DNA of 64,000 nucleotides from positions 434,001 through 498,000 of the forward strand of contig NC_015638.1 in NCBI RefSeq assembly GCF_000211855.2, in the 5' to 3' direction. The notes beneath the pieces were generated by a model. It was not told the origin of the DNA. It was given only the letters and a program-made list of their open reading frames with translations, and did no database searches. Both the position numbers and the translations under genes were made by a program. This document shows, piece by piece, positions 45,770 through 53,585 of the stretch; the stretch's first letter is position 1; each line of letters opens with the position of its first letter. Source of the stretch: Lacinutrix sp. 5H-3-7-4 (GTDB lineage: Bacteria; Bacteroidota; Bacteroidia; Flavobacteriales; Flavobacteriaceae).

Positions 45770-46402
45770 ATGTATAGTGTCGAGGAAATAAGAGAAAACT
45801 ACAAAAGATTTTCCGATTCACAAATCGAGAATATTTCCCGAAACGAATCAAAAGGTTTAAGAAAAGAAATACTCGGAATTTTAAAAGCGGAAATTGAAAA
45901 ACGCAATTTGGACGAAAGACTCATTACTTGGGTCGATGCAGAAACCAATACTCTGACGGATTTTGAAAAGCAATCTCTGATAAGGAAAATCGAAAATCTG
46001 AATTGTCCAAACTGTGGACAAAAAAGGAGTAAGCTAATCGGACAAGAGTTCAATACGATTATTTCTGTAATTCTTTGGTGTAACGACATAACTGAAAACA
46101 GAATTCTCTGCTATTATTGTGGGAGAAATAAAAAATTCAAATCTTATCTGATTACTGGCTTTGCTGGCTGGTGGTCGAGACGTGGAATATTATTGACACC
46201 TTACACATTGATAAAAGACATAATTAACATCTTTTTCCAAAAGAAAATAAATGACAGAATAATCACAGAATTCATTGAACAAAATAATGGAATGTTTAGA
46301 TTACACGGAACAGACGATAAAAACTTATATAATTTAATTTCGTGGCATAATAATGATTACGAAATTCAGGAAACGGATGAAGAATCAGAAACTGAAAAAT
46401 AA
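45770..46402 (+). CDS. unrecognised two-zinc-ribbon protein
   Basis: A 210-residue protein with no signal peptide. The N-terminal half is helical and charged. Two zinc-ribbon half-sites follow (LNCPNCGQKRSKL about residue 87 and LCYYCGRNKK about residue 125), then a hydrophobic helix (YLITGFAGWWSRRGILLTPYTLIKDII) and a C-terminal acidic tail. Its bases include more C- and G-ending codons (cga, gac, ggc) than its neighbours, suggesting recent transfer. It opens the accessory patch. Function unknown. Confidence 0.6.
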   Translation: MYSVEEIRENYKRFSDSQIENISRNESKGLRKEILGILKAEIEKRNLDERLITWVDAETNTLTDFEKQSLIRKIENLNCPNCGQKRSKLIGQEFNTIISVILWCNDITENRILCYYCGRNKKFKSYLITGFAGWWSRRGILLTPYTLIKDIINIFFQKKINDRIITEFIEQNNGMFRLHGTDDKNLYNLISWHNNDYEIQETDEESETEK

Positions 46403-46407
46403 CTAGG

Positions 46408-46417
46408 TACAACAACC
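46408..46417 (+). repeat. short post-stop motif TACAACAACC
   Basis: Five bases after the stop codon of the two-zinc-ribbon gene. Near-identical motifs TACAACACCG follow the stops of the next two genes (46873-46882 and 47622-47631), so three successive accessory genes end with the same short motif. Confidence 0.5.
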
Positions 46418-46418
46418 T

Positions 46419-46551
46419 ATAAAATTAATTGCTTGGTACGAGCCTACTCACAAAAATCCAAACAGAATTTATTGTAAGCTTCTGTTGGTTATTTTAATTT
46501 AAAAATACTTATATAGCTTAATGTTTAATTAAAACCTCACTAACATTTAAT
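46419..46551 (+). repeat. 133-base direct repeat, copy A
   Basis: Starts at ATAAAATTAATT and ends at TTAAT. From 46447 to 46551 it aligns without gaps to copy B (offset 464) with four differences in 105 bases by hand count; the first 30 bases are looser with a one-base shift. It sits immediately before the small membrane-protein gene at 46573. It contains a weak inverted segment (GGTT..TTTAATT with AATTAAA..ACC) but no reading frame. Confidence 0.85.
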
Positions 46552-46572
46552 GTTAAACAGATTGTAAACATT

Positions 46573-46848
46573 ATGAAGCACCGGCTATTTAAATTATTTT
46601 ATATTTTTTCTATTGTAGTGTCTTTAATAATTTTGATTTTTCCATCAAATTATAAAACAGCTGTTTATACACCAAATGTACTAGGATATATTTGGCTTCT
46701 ATTTTTTCCGGTTATTATAACTTCTTATATTTATTTGATGATTAAGGATAAAAAAAGCCGAATGAAAAATAGCATAATTATATTGCTGTTTATACTTACA
46801 ACTATATCTATCTGGCTCTATAAAAGTTATGCTAATGGAAACCTTTAA
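46573..46848 (+). CDS. small unrecognised membrane protein
   Basis: A 91-residue protein with about three membrane segments (IFSIVVSLIILIFP, VLGYIWLLFFPVIITSYIYLMI, IIILLFILTTISIWLY) and a short polar C-terminus. There is no lipobox. It is preceded by repeat copy A and followed by the TACAACACCG motif and copy B. No family is recognised and function is unknown. A protein this short in AT-rich DNA could be spurious, but the hydrophobic pattern and flanking repeats argue for a real gene. Confidence 0.5.
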   Translation: MKHRLFKLFYIFSIVVSLIILIFPSNYKTAVYTPNVLGYIWLLFFPVIITSYIYLMIKDKKSRMKNSIIILLFILTTISIWLYKSYANGNL

Positions 46849-46872
46849 TTGTAAACTATAATAAAAACTGCC

Positions 46873-46882
46873 TACAACACCG
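46873..46882 (+). repeat. short post-stop motif TACAACACCG, second copy
   Basis: Twenty-four bases after the stop of the 91-residue membrane-protein gene and directly before repeat copy B. Same motif as after the other accessory genes. Confidence 0.5.
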
Positions 46883-46883
46883 C

Positions 46884-47015
46884 ATAAAATTAATTACTAG
46901 TAAAAGTCTACTCACAAAAATCTAAACAGAATTTATTTTAAGCTTCTGTTGGTTATTTTAATTTAAAAATACTTATTTAGCTTAATGTTTAATTAAAACC
47001 TCACTAACCTTTAAT
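46884..47015 (+). repeat. 133-base direct repeat, copy B
   Basis: Second copy of the repeat at 46419-46551, in the same orientation and again placed just upstream of a short accessory gene (start 47053). Copy B lies 464-465 bases after copy A, so repeat plus gene forms a unit of about 465 bases. Confidence 0.85.
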
Positions 47016-47052
47016 ATCAATACGCATTAAAACCAAATCACTTCTAAAATTA

Positions 47053-47616
47053 ATGGACAATATTCTATTCTTTAAATTAATTACTACAATTATCCCTCTA
47101 ATTTTTATTATTGGTGGAATATATTTAGCAATAACTGAATGGAAAAATAAAATTTATGTAATAATATGTTGTATTGTAATTTTAATTGGTGGAATTAATT
47201 TAAAGGATTCTCTTTTTGATTCGCCTAACTTAACTGAATCTAAAATATATCATAATAAATTTAAAGAATTAATTGCTTCAGATATTGAAAAGATAATTGT
47301 GAAAAGTGAATTTATTTCTAGAGAATATGAAATAAAATCTAAAGAGATAACTGATAAAAATCATATTAAAAAAATATTGGAATTTATGAAGTTTAATCAA
47401 TCAAAAACTTTTGAGTTTAAAGATTGGAGTCCTGAAAGTTGTTATAATTTGGAATGTATTACTTATAAAAATGAAATATTTAAATTTCATATTTGTGAAT
47501 CTGAAGATAATAGAAGTTATATAGATATTCTTTATTCTAAAAATGAAAATTTTATAAAAATCGGACAATACAGAAATGACTTTATTAAGGAATTAAAAAT
47601 ATTGGATTTTAAATAA
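47053..47616 (+). CDS. unrecognised membrane-anchored protein
   Basis: A 187-residue protein with two N-terminal membrane segments (LITTIIPLIFIIGGIYLAI and IYVIICCIVILIGGIN), then a soluble domain of about 130 residues (EKIIVKSEFISREYEIKSKEI and KDWSPESCYNLECITYKNE). I recognise no family. It begins 38 bases after repeat copy B and ends before the TACAACACCG motif, so it is another gene of the same accessory array. Confidence 0.6.
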   Translation: MDNILFFKLITTIIPLIFIIGGIYLAITEWKNKIYVIICCIVILIGGINLKDSLFDSPNLTESKIYHNKFKELIASDIEKIIVKSEFISREYEIKSKEITDKNHIKKILEFMKFNQSKTFEFKDWSPESCYNLECITYKNEIFKFHICESEDNRSYIDILYSKNENFIKIGQYRNDFIKELKILDFK

Positions 47617-47621
47617 CATGT

Positions 47622-47631
47622 TACAACACCG
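47622..47631 (+). repeat. short post-stop motif TACAACACCG, third copy
   Basis: Five bases after the stop codon of the 187-residue gene. Unlike copies A and B, only this short core is conserved here; the bases that follow do not resemble the 133-base repeat. Confidence 0.5.
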
Positions 47632-47716
47632 TTAAACAAACCTACCAATTCCTTATTCAATTTTTAATGAGGATTTTAATTTTATTAATACATTTAAATC
47701 ACATTTATAATAACAT

Positions 47717-48040
47717 ATGGAAAACACATTTCAAGTAATCATTGTTTTTTTAGTCATTGCAACATTTGTTTTTTTCTTATGGGTTTTACCTATTTGGTTG
47801 GGTTTAAAATGGGCAAAAATTAAAAACGTCTCTAAATTATGGATGCTTTTTGGTTTTCATCCTGTTGCTGGTTGGATTACTTTTTTAATTATTAGGTATG
47901 GTATAGACCCTAAAAAGCAATGCGAACAATGCAAAGAGCATATTAAACTTGAAGCTAGAATTTGTCGTTATTGTGGTAACCAAATAAGCGAGCAAGACCT
48001 AAAATTAGCCATTACTGCTTACCAAAACAGAAAAAATTAA
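47717..48040 (+). CDS. small membrane protein with zinc ribbon
   Basis: A 107-residue protein. One long or two short membrane segments (VIIVFLVIATFVFFLWVLPIWLGL, then LWMLFGFHPVAGWITFLIIRYG) come before a four-Cys zinc ribbon (KQCEQCKEHIKLEARICRYCGNQI). Similar membrane-plus-ribbon proteins are common and uncharacterised. It is the last gene of the accessory patch and is not preceded by the long repeat. Confidence 0.65.
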   Translation: MENTFQVIIVFLVIATFVFFLWVLPIWLGLKWAKIKNVSKLWMLFGFHPVAGWITFLIIRYGIDPKKQCEQCKEHIKLEARICRYCGNQISEQDLKLAITAYQNRKN

Positions 48041-48153
48041 AGCAAACTTTAAGCTTAGCAATATTCTACTTTAAAATCATAAAAAAAAGCTAAAACACAC
48101 AGGTTATAAACTAAAACCTTTATCTTAAATTCTTTAAAATATTAAAATATAGA

Positions 48154-48801
48154 ATGGGAAAATTAAAAGATAAAACAGACGCTAAAATTGCAGCAGGTCG
48201 CGCGGCAAAACCTGAATTTATGCAAGGTGTTGATACAATTATAAATAAAGCAAAAGCTTTTGAAGAAGGTAAAAACGCTATTAAAGTTGGAGAAAAAGCA
48301 CCAGATTTTGAGTTACCTAATGCTAATAATAATATAACATCTTTGGCTACTTTTTTAGAAAAAGGTCCTGTAGTTGTTACATTTTACAGAGGCAGTTGGT
48401 GCCCATATTGTAACTTACAACTTAGAGCTTTACAAGATAAACTAGAGGTTATAAATAATTTAGGCGCTACACTAATTGCCATAAGCCCAGAAGTTCCTGA
48501 TGGATCTTTATCTAAAAATGAAATTAACGACATGGATTTTATTGTACTAAGCGATCAAGATGCTAAAGTAGCTTCGCAATATGGTGTTGCATGGCAAGTA
48601 CCAGAATTTTTAATGGAACACATGAAAGTTGATAGAGGTCTAGATTTAAAGAAAATAAATAATGGTAATGCTAATGTATTACCAATTCCTGGCACATTTA
48701 TTATAGGTAGTGATGGCATTGTAAAATGGAACTACGTTAATGTAGATTACAGAACACGATCTGAGCCCGACGAAATTATTGAGGTTTTAAAAAATATTTA
48801 A
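48154..48801 (+). CDS. peroxiredoxin-like AhpC/TSA family protein
   Basis: A 215-residue thioredoxin-fold protein. After a charged N-terminal helix it shows GEKAPDFELPNANN, then the active site TFYRGSWCPYCNLQLRAL with Cys-Pro-Tyr-Cys, the peroxiredoxin-like PVVVTFYRG context and a C-terminal GTFIIGSDGIVKWNYVNVDYRTR. It probably reduces peroxides or disulfides in the cytoplasm. It is monocistronic and ends in a strong bidirectional terminator. Confidence 0.88.
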   Translation: MGKLKDKTDAKIAAGRAAKPEFMQGVDTIINKAKAFEEGKNAIKVGEKAPDFELPNANNNITSLATFLEKGPVVVTFYRGSWCPYCNLQLRALQDKLEVINNLGATLIAISPEVPDGSLSKNEINDMDFIVLSDQDAKVASQYGVAWQVPEFLMEHMKVDRGLDLKKINNGNANVLPIPGTFIIGSDGIVKWNYVNVDYRTRSEPDEIIEVLKNI

Positions 48802-48805
48802 AACT

Positions 48806-48842
48806 AAAAAATCCTCTTCTTGAAACAGAAGAGGATTTTTTT
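48806..48842. terminator. bidirectional terminator between peroxiredoxin and outer membrane protein genes
   Basis: ATCCTCTTCT, loop TGAAAC, AGAAGAGGAT: a ten-base-pair stem flanked by A on the left and T on the right, thus functional on both strands. It ends the plus-strand peroxiredoxin gene and the convergent minus-strand gene. Confidence 0.9.
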
Positions 48843-48864
48843 AACTAATTCACTTAAAATTATT

Positions 48865-49941
48865 TTAATCTAAATCTACTCTTAATCCCAAAGAGATATT
48901 GTTTTGTTTTAAAGCATCGTTTTTAAAAGTTTCAGATAAATCGTACTTAGCATACAAACTTAAATCGCCAAAACCTACATACGCTCCAACACCATAAATA
49001 AATGGGTTAACATCAAAGTTTCCGTTTTGTTTTACTTTTACATTATCATCATCTTCTTCGTATTTTATTTTTTGTCTTGAGCCAATATTTACACCTGCAT
49101 AACCACCAATTCCTATTTTAAATTTATCCCAAGTATGAAATCTCACGCGGTCTTTTTTCTCTACTTTAGTATATGGACCAAATTCAAAATAAATTGGCAC
49201 TACTAGATTTGTTGTTCTAAATTTTATTTTTTTAGCATCTATACCAAAAGTATCTATTATTGTATTGCTACCTTCTTGTGTAAAGTACTGGTTGTCTTTT
49301 AAATTATATTTATTAAACTGAAAAGAGAAACCGTATTTAAGTCTTGCAAAATTAGAGTTTTTTGCTAATCGTGTTTTCCAGTTCCAGCCTAGCTCTACAA
49401 AGCCAGAACCTCCCAATTTGTATGGCGAATCGCTTAAGGATACTCCATCAATAATTGCATTATTAAACCCAATAGCAAATACCATATCGTTAGATGTGCG
49501 AATATCGTATTTTACTGGTTTACTCTCTGAATCTGAAATTTTTAATCCTGCAAGATTAGCATCGTTATCTCCAAAAGAGATGGAAACTTTGCGTTGATCT
49601 TTTACACGTTTACTATAAGGAAATGGTAAATTATTACGTTTATTAAAAGCGATACGCTTTTCTAGAATATCTATACGGTTTTCTATATTTAAAGCTCTTT
49701 TTTTAGCAACTTCCTGTTTTAAATTTTCGCCTTGCTCGTAAGTAATATCTTTACTACTAACGCGTTTGTTAATAGATTCTACTTCAATTTTAAGCGCTTC
49801 TTTCTCGTAAGCTCTAATGTTTTCTCTTAATGCTTCAATTTCTTCTGGAGTTGCTTCAAGCTCGTCGTTTTCTTGTGCAACTGCATTAGTTAAATACAAA
49901 CTAAAGAGTAAAAAAATTGTAATTTTTGTAATTGTGTTCAT
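48865..49941 (-). CDS. outer membrane beta-barrel protein with coiled-coil N-terminus
   Basis: A 358-residue exported protein. The signal peptide (1-22, ending NAVAQ) is followed by a charged coiled-coil region (about 25-105: ATPEEIEALRENIRAYEKEALKIEVESINKR) and then a beta-barrel-like domain to the C-terminus (FVELGWNWKTRLAKNSNFARLKYGFSFQF, then GIGGYAGVNIGS, and GLRVDLD at the end). It is the last gene of an operon with an ECF sigma factor and a membrane protein, and so is a likely output of that system. Function unknown. Confidence 0.75.
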   Translation of the reverse strand: MNTITKITIFLLFSLYLTNAVAQENDELEATPEEIEALRENIRAYEKEALKIEVESINKRVSSKDITYEQGENLKQEVAKKRALNIENRIDILEKRIAFNKRNNLPFPYSKRVKDQRKVSISFGDNDANLAGLKISDSESKPVKYDIRTSNDMVFAIGFNNAIIDGVSLSDSPYKLGGSGFVELGWNWKTRLAKNSNFARLKYGFSFQFNKYNLKDNQYFTQEGSNTIIDTFGIDAKKIKFRTTNLVVPIYFEFGPYTKVEKKDRVRFHTWDKFKIGIGGYAGVNIGSRQKIKYEEDDDNVKVKQNGNFDVNPFIYGVGAYVGFGDLSLYAKYDLSETFKNDALKQNNISLGLRVDLD

Positions 49942-49977
49942 GCTGTTCGTTTTTTAATTTGATTTTAATTGATGTTA

Positions 49978-50757
49978 TTATTGTTCTTGTGTATTTGTTA
50001 TGCGTTCTGCCATGACATCTTTTGCACTATAAAAGCCGTCTTTTACTACGGTAAGAAGTTTATCTCTAAAAGTACGTTCTAAATCGTCTTCTACTTCGTT
50101 TAAAATGCTATTATGGTCTAACACTACTGTTGTTTGTGTTGCTGTTTTAGAGACTTTGCTTTGTGCTGCTTTTAGCAATTGTTCTATTTCATCATCTAAA
50201 ACTACTGGCTTTTCAACGGTTTGCGTTTGCGCTACAGTTTCTATATTTATTGTTGCTTTGTTAACCTTTAAACCAGAACCTGCAATACTTGTTACAGTTT
50301 TAATTTTATTGGTTTTTGTTTCAGTTTTAACTAATGTTGTATTGTATTTTTTAGCCTTTTCTTTACTGTTATTGTTTTGTGTTTGTACACTTTTTAATTG
50401 CTTTCCTGTTGTTACAGTTTGATTTTGTGTATTAACCTGGGCTGCACGTGGTTCAACTTTTGTAGCTTTTTCAATAGTATTATTAGCATTATTAATTTCT
50501 TTTAAATACTCTGTATTTATTTCTACAACATTTTGGTTTGGTATTGTTTGACTAGTGTTATTAAACATGATATTATAAACTAATAACATACCAATAAAAC
50601 TTGCTGCAATTGTTAACCACCAAAATTTATTTTTAGATTGGGTTTGTGGTGTGTTCTCTAAATTTTTAGACAAGGTTTCCCAAGCATTAGCTGAAGGATT
50701 TATTGTTCTATTTTCGAGCTTTTCTTTTATGTTTTCTTCAAATTTAATTGGTGCCAT
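49978..50757 (-). CDS. single-pass membrane protein, candidate anti-sigma factor
   Basis: A 259-residue protein. A cytoplasmic N-terminal segment (1-43: FEENIKEKLENRTINPSANAWETLSKNLEN) precedes one membrane helix (about 44-62: KFWWLTIAASFIGMLLVYNIM) and a long Thr/Gln/Lys-rich periplasmic part. It overlaps the upstream ECF sigma gene by 14 bases, the classic arrangement of a sigma factor with its membrane-bound antagonist. It lacks a recognisable zinc anti-sigma motif, so that role is inferred from position. Confidence 0.7.
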   Translation of the reverse strand: MAPIKFEENIKEKLENRTINPSANAWETLSKNLENTPQTQSKNKFWWLTIAASFIGMLLVYNIMFNNTSQTIPNQNVVEINTEYLKEINNANNTIEKATKVEPRAAQVNTQNQTVTTGKQLKSVQTQNNNSKEKAKKYNTTLVKTETKTNKIKTVTSIAGSGLKVNKATINIETVAQTQTVEKPVVLDDEIEQLLKAAQSKVSKTATQTTVVLDHNSILNEVEDDLERTFRDKLLTVVKDGFYSAKDVMAERITNTQEQ

Positions 50758-51307
50758 AACTCGATGTATTAATGGTTTTTATTTGCTCTTGTAATAATTG
50801 TCTCGCTTTAAATAATTGCGATTTTGATGTGCCTTCGTTTATGCCTAACATATTTGCAATTTCTTTGTGCTTGTATCCTTCTATTGCATACATTACAAAT
50901 ACTATTTTATAACCTTCTGGCAATGCATCTATAAGTTTTTGAATGTGCTCTACATCTAAATCTGTTTGACTGGAATCGTAAGTTGTATTATGAGATTCTA
51001 TAGTATCTGAACTAAATTCAATTTGCTTTTTTTTCCTTAAAAAAGAAATAGATTCTCTTACCATAATACGCCTAATCCAACCTTCAAAACTACCTTGAGA
51101 TTTAAAGCTTTTTAAATTAGAAAATACTTTCAAAAAACCATTTAACATTGCTTCTTCAGCATGTTGCATATCTTTTATATAATAACGACATACACTTAGC
51201 ATTTTTGGCGCATGCAACTCATACAACACACGTTGTGCTTCACGATTATTATCGATTGCCTTTTTTATAAGCTTTGCTTCGTTTTTGTAGAGTTGAATGA
51301 CTTTCAA
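50744..51307 (-). CDS. ECF-type RNA polymerase sigma factor
   Basis: A 187-residue sigma-70 family protein with region 2 (LYELHAPKMLSVCRYYIKDMQHAEEAMLNGFLKVFSNLKSFKSQGSFEGWIRRIMVRESISFLRKKK) and region 4 (LIDALPEGYKIVFVMYAIEGYKHKEIANMLGINEGTSKSQLFKARQLL). It starts at TTG; the N-terminus KVIQLYKNEAKLIKKAI is the family start and the next ATG is inside region 2. It would direct polymerase to a small regulon, probably held in check by the downstream membrane protein. Confidence 0.92.
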   Translation of the reverse strand: MKVIQLYKNEAKLIKKAIDNNREAQRVLYELHAPKMLSVCRYYIKDMQHAEEAMLNGFLKVFSNLKSFKSQGSFEGWIRRIMVRESISFLRKKKQIEFSSDTIESHNTTYDSSQTDLDVEHIQKLIDALPEGYKIVFVMYAIEGYKHKEIANMLGINEGTSKSQLFKARQLLQEQIKTINTSSYGTN

Positions 51308-51395
51308 AAAACTGTTAGTTTAGTGGTTCTATTTATAAAGACGCAAATGGTTTACAAATGGTTGCCTCTTATTAAAAAATATTTTAATATTAATT

Positions 51396-51424
51396 TATAA
51401 AGCTAACAATTACAAGGCTTTATA
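51396..51424 (-). terminator. stem-loop downstream of the prenyl synthase gene
   Basis: On the minus strand TATAAAGC, a 13-base loop and GCTTTATA form an eight-base-pair stem in the 129-base gap between the prenyl synthase (51437) and the sigma factor (51307). The tail after it is AT-rich without a clean T-run, so it is at best a weak terminator. Confidence 0.3.
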
Positions 51425-51436
51425 GATTATAAAAAA

Positions 51437-52414
51437 TTATTTTTTTCGTTCTATAACGTAATTTACCATGAGTTCTAATGATGCTCGATACTCAGATTCA
51501 GGAAAGTTTTTTAATATATCGAGTGCTTCATTTTGAAAAGCTTTCATTTTTTTTACAGCATAATCAAGTCCACCATTATCTTTAACAAAGGTAATAACTT
51601 GATCAACTCGCTTTTTATCTTTATTGTGGTTTTTAATTGAATTAATTAACCAGCGTTTATCTTGTTTTGAACTGTTGTTTAATACATATATTAAAGGTAA
51701 AGTCATTTTTTGTTCTTTAATATCTATACCTACAGGTTTACCAATACTTTTAGAACCATAATCAAACAAATCATCTTTAATTTGAAAAGCCATACCTATT
51801 AACTCACCAAACTTCCTCATAGTTTCAACCTCTAGAGTATTTGGTTTTACAGATGCCGCACCTAAACTACAACATGCTGCAATTAGTGTCGCTGTTTTTT
51901 GCCTAATAATTTCGTAATAAATAGTTTCTGTGATATCAAGTTTTCGGGCTTTTTCTATTTGAAGTAATTCGCCTTCACTCATTTCTCTAACTGCAACAGA
52001 AATTATTTTAAGCAAATCGAAATCTTCATTATCTATAGATAAAAGTAAACCTTTAGAAAGTAAATAATCACCTATAAGTACAGCGATTTTATTTTTCCAA
52101 AGTGCATTTATAGAAAAGAAACCACGACGTTTATTACTATCATCTACAACATCATCATGAACCAAAGTTGCTGTGTGAATAAGCTCTATAACTGATGCAC
52201 CACGATATGTGCGCTCTTTAACCTCACCATTACTTACCATTTTTGCGACTAAAAACACAAACATTGGTCGCATTTGCTTTCCTTTTCTATTTACAATATA
52301 ATGTGTAATACGGTTTAAAAGTGCCACTTTTGAAGACATCGCCAAACGGAACTTTTTTTCAAAAAGATCCATTTCGAAAGCTATAGGCTGTTTTATTTGT
52401 TCTGTTATCTTCAA
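51437..52414 (-). CDS. polyprenyl (long-chain isoprenyl) diphosphate synthase
   Basis: A 325-residue trans-prenyltransferase. The first Asp-rich motif is LVHDDVVDDSNKRRG, the second FQIKDDLFDYG, with GKQMRP and the chain-length region before the first motif typical of long-chain enzymes. It extends farnesyl diphosphate with isopentenyl diphosphate to make the menaquinone side chain. Exact chain length is not readable. It begins at TTG, which fits the family N-terminus KITEQIKQPIAFEMDLFEKKF. It is a single gene, divergent from the T9SS protein. Confidence 0.92.
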   Translation of the reverse strand: MKITEQIKQPIAFEMDLFEKKFRLAMSSKVALLNRITHYIVNRKGKQMRPMFVFLVAKMVSNGEVKERTYRGASVIELIHTATLVHDDVVDDSNKRRGFFSINALWKNKIAVLIGDYLLSKGLLLSIDNEDFDLLKIISVAVREMSEGELLQIEKARKLDITETIYYEIIRQKTATLIAACCSLGAASVKPNTLEVETMRKFGELIGMAFQIKDDLFDYGSKSIGKPVGIDIKEQKMTLPLIYVLNNSSKQDKRWLINSIKNHNKDKKRVDQVITFVKDNGGLDYAVKKMKAFQNEALDILKNFPESEYRASLELMVNYVIERKK

Positions 52415-52540
52415 GTCTAAAAATAATGGTTTGCTAAATTAATAATAAAGTTATTGTCTAGCTACTAATCTTAGCACATTCATTTAATTAACATTAAACA
52501 TTTCGCTTTAACGGTAAAAAACGCATTTAGTCTATTAGAA

Positions 52541-52571
52541 TTTGAATTTCCCTAAGAATTTTCTACTTTTA
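52541..52571 (+). promoter_or_regulatory. promoter of the T9SS-sorted protein gene
   Basis: TTTG (52541-52544), 19 bases, TACTTTTA (52564-52571): a good -33/-7 pair with one mismatch at the last -7 base. It lies 26 bases before the ATG at 52598. Confidence 0.72.
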
Positions 52572-52597
52572 TTAGTCAACTATTTAAATCTTTTTTT

Positions 52598-53539
52598 ATG
52601 AAAAAAATTACTCTTTTATTTTTATTACTGCTAACGATTACGTTTAGTAACGCTCAAGAAACAATTTCGTTTGAAGCACCAACCTATTCTCTTGGAGATA
52701 TATACGGCCAAAACGGCTGGGTCACTACTGGCGATGGTGCTGGTGGATTTATTACTAACCAAGTTGTTAGTGACGAGCAAGCATCAGACGGATCATACTC
52801 TGTTAAAATTGTACCTGAAGCTGCTTTTGGAGGTCAACAAAATCCAATTGTAGGTGCTTTTTATGATTATGCCACTCCGGTATCTTATGTTGATGCTGTT
52901 TTTTCTGCAGATTTATATTTAGATACATTTGATTCTTCTACAACTTCAGATTTTATTTTTGGATTTGTAAATTTAACTGATGGTGCATTTGTTACTTATG
53001 TAAGGTTTACTTACACTGGAGATATAAGTATTTTAGCAGATGATGGTACTGGTACAAGTACTATAATTCTAGACGATACTTTAGTAGATTGGACACCATT
53101 AACTTGGTTTAATTTACGTGTAGAATTCACTACTGGTGGAGGTATTGAAGTATTTATTGATGACACTTCAATATATACAGGATTGGTTGCTACACCAAAT
53201 ACAGATATTGAACAATTTAGATTTTCTCATGATAACTATGGTGGTTTTGCACACATGGATAATTTTAGAACTAATGATGAAGCACTATCGGTTGATGAAT
53301 TTGCATTAAATTCTTTTTCTCATTTTTACGATAATGATACTAAAGAATTAAAATTAAATTCGCCACAAAACAACTTAAACAACTTAGAGATTTATGATGT
53401 TTTAGGAAAGCTTGTTGTAAACAATAAAATTAGTGGAAACGAAAACACTACAGAATTATCGACGTTAAATGATGGTGTATACTTAGCTAAAGTAATTACC
53501 GAAAAAGGTACTAAAACTTTTAAATTTATAAAAAGTTAA
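52598..53539 (+). CDS. T9SS-sorted secreted protein, LamG-like
   Basis: A 313-residue protein. A signal peptide (ending FSNAQ at about 20) precedes a single beta-jelly-roll domain resembling LamG/concanavalin folds (about 25-225: FFYDYATPVSYVDAVFSADLYL-type core, WFNLRVEFTTGGGIEVFIDD). A type A T9SS sorting domain follows (DNDTKELKLNSPQNNLNNLEIYDVLGKLVVN ... FKFIKS). Export by the Por system and attachment to or release from the surface is expected. Ligand unknown. Confidence 0.88.
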   Translation: MKKITLLFLLLLTITFSNAQETISFEAPTYSLGDIYGQNGWVTTGDGAGGFITNQVVSDEQASDGSYSVKIVPEAAFGGQQNPIVGAFYDYATPVSYVDAVFSADLYLDTFDSSTTSDFIFGFVNLTDGAFVTYVRFTYTGDISILADDGTGTSTIILDDTLVDWTPLTWFNLRVEFTTGGGIEVFIDDTSIYTGLVATPNTDIEQFRFSHDNYGGFAHMDNFRTNDEALSVDEFALNSFSHFYDNDTKELKLNSPQNNLNNLEIYDVLGKLVVNNKISGNENTTELSTLNDGVYLAKVITEKGTKTFKFIKS

Positions 53540-53553
53540 AAATTACCGATTAT

Positions 53554-53585
53554 AAAAAAAAGCGACCAATTGGTCGCTTTTTTTT
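53554..53585. terminator. bidirectional terminator between T9SS gene and rlmN
   Basis: GCGACCAATTGGTCGC, a perfect 16-base palindrome framed by runs of A on the left and T on the right, so effective on both strands. The rlmN stop codon lies in its right-hand T/A tail. Confidence 0.9.

Noticed and set aside
46403-47640. Interpretation of the repeats as integron attC sites.
   Set aside because: I could not find both core sites (RYYYAAC and GTTRRRY) in a consistent place and no integrase gene lies in the window, so I report only a cassette-like array.
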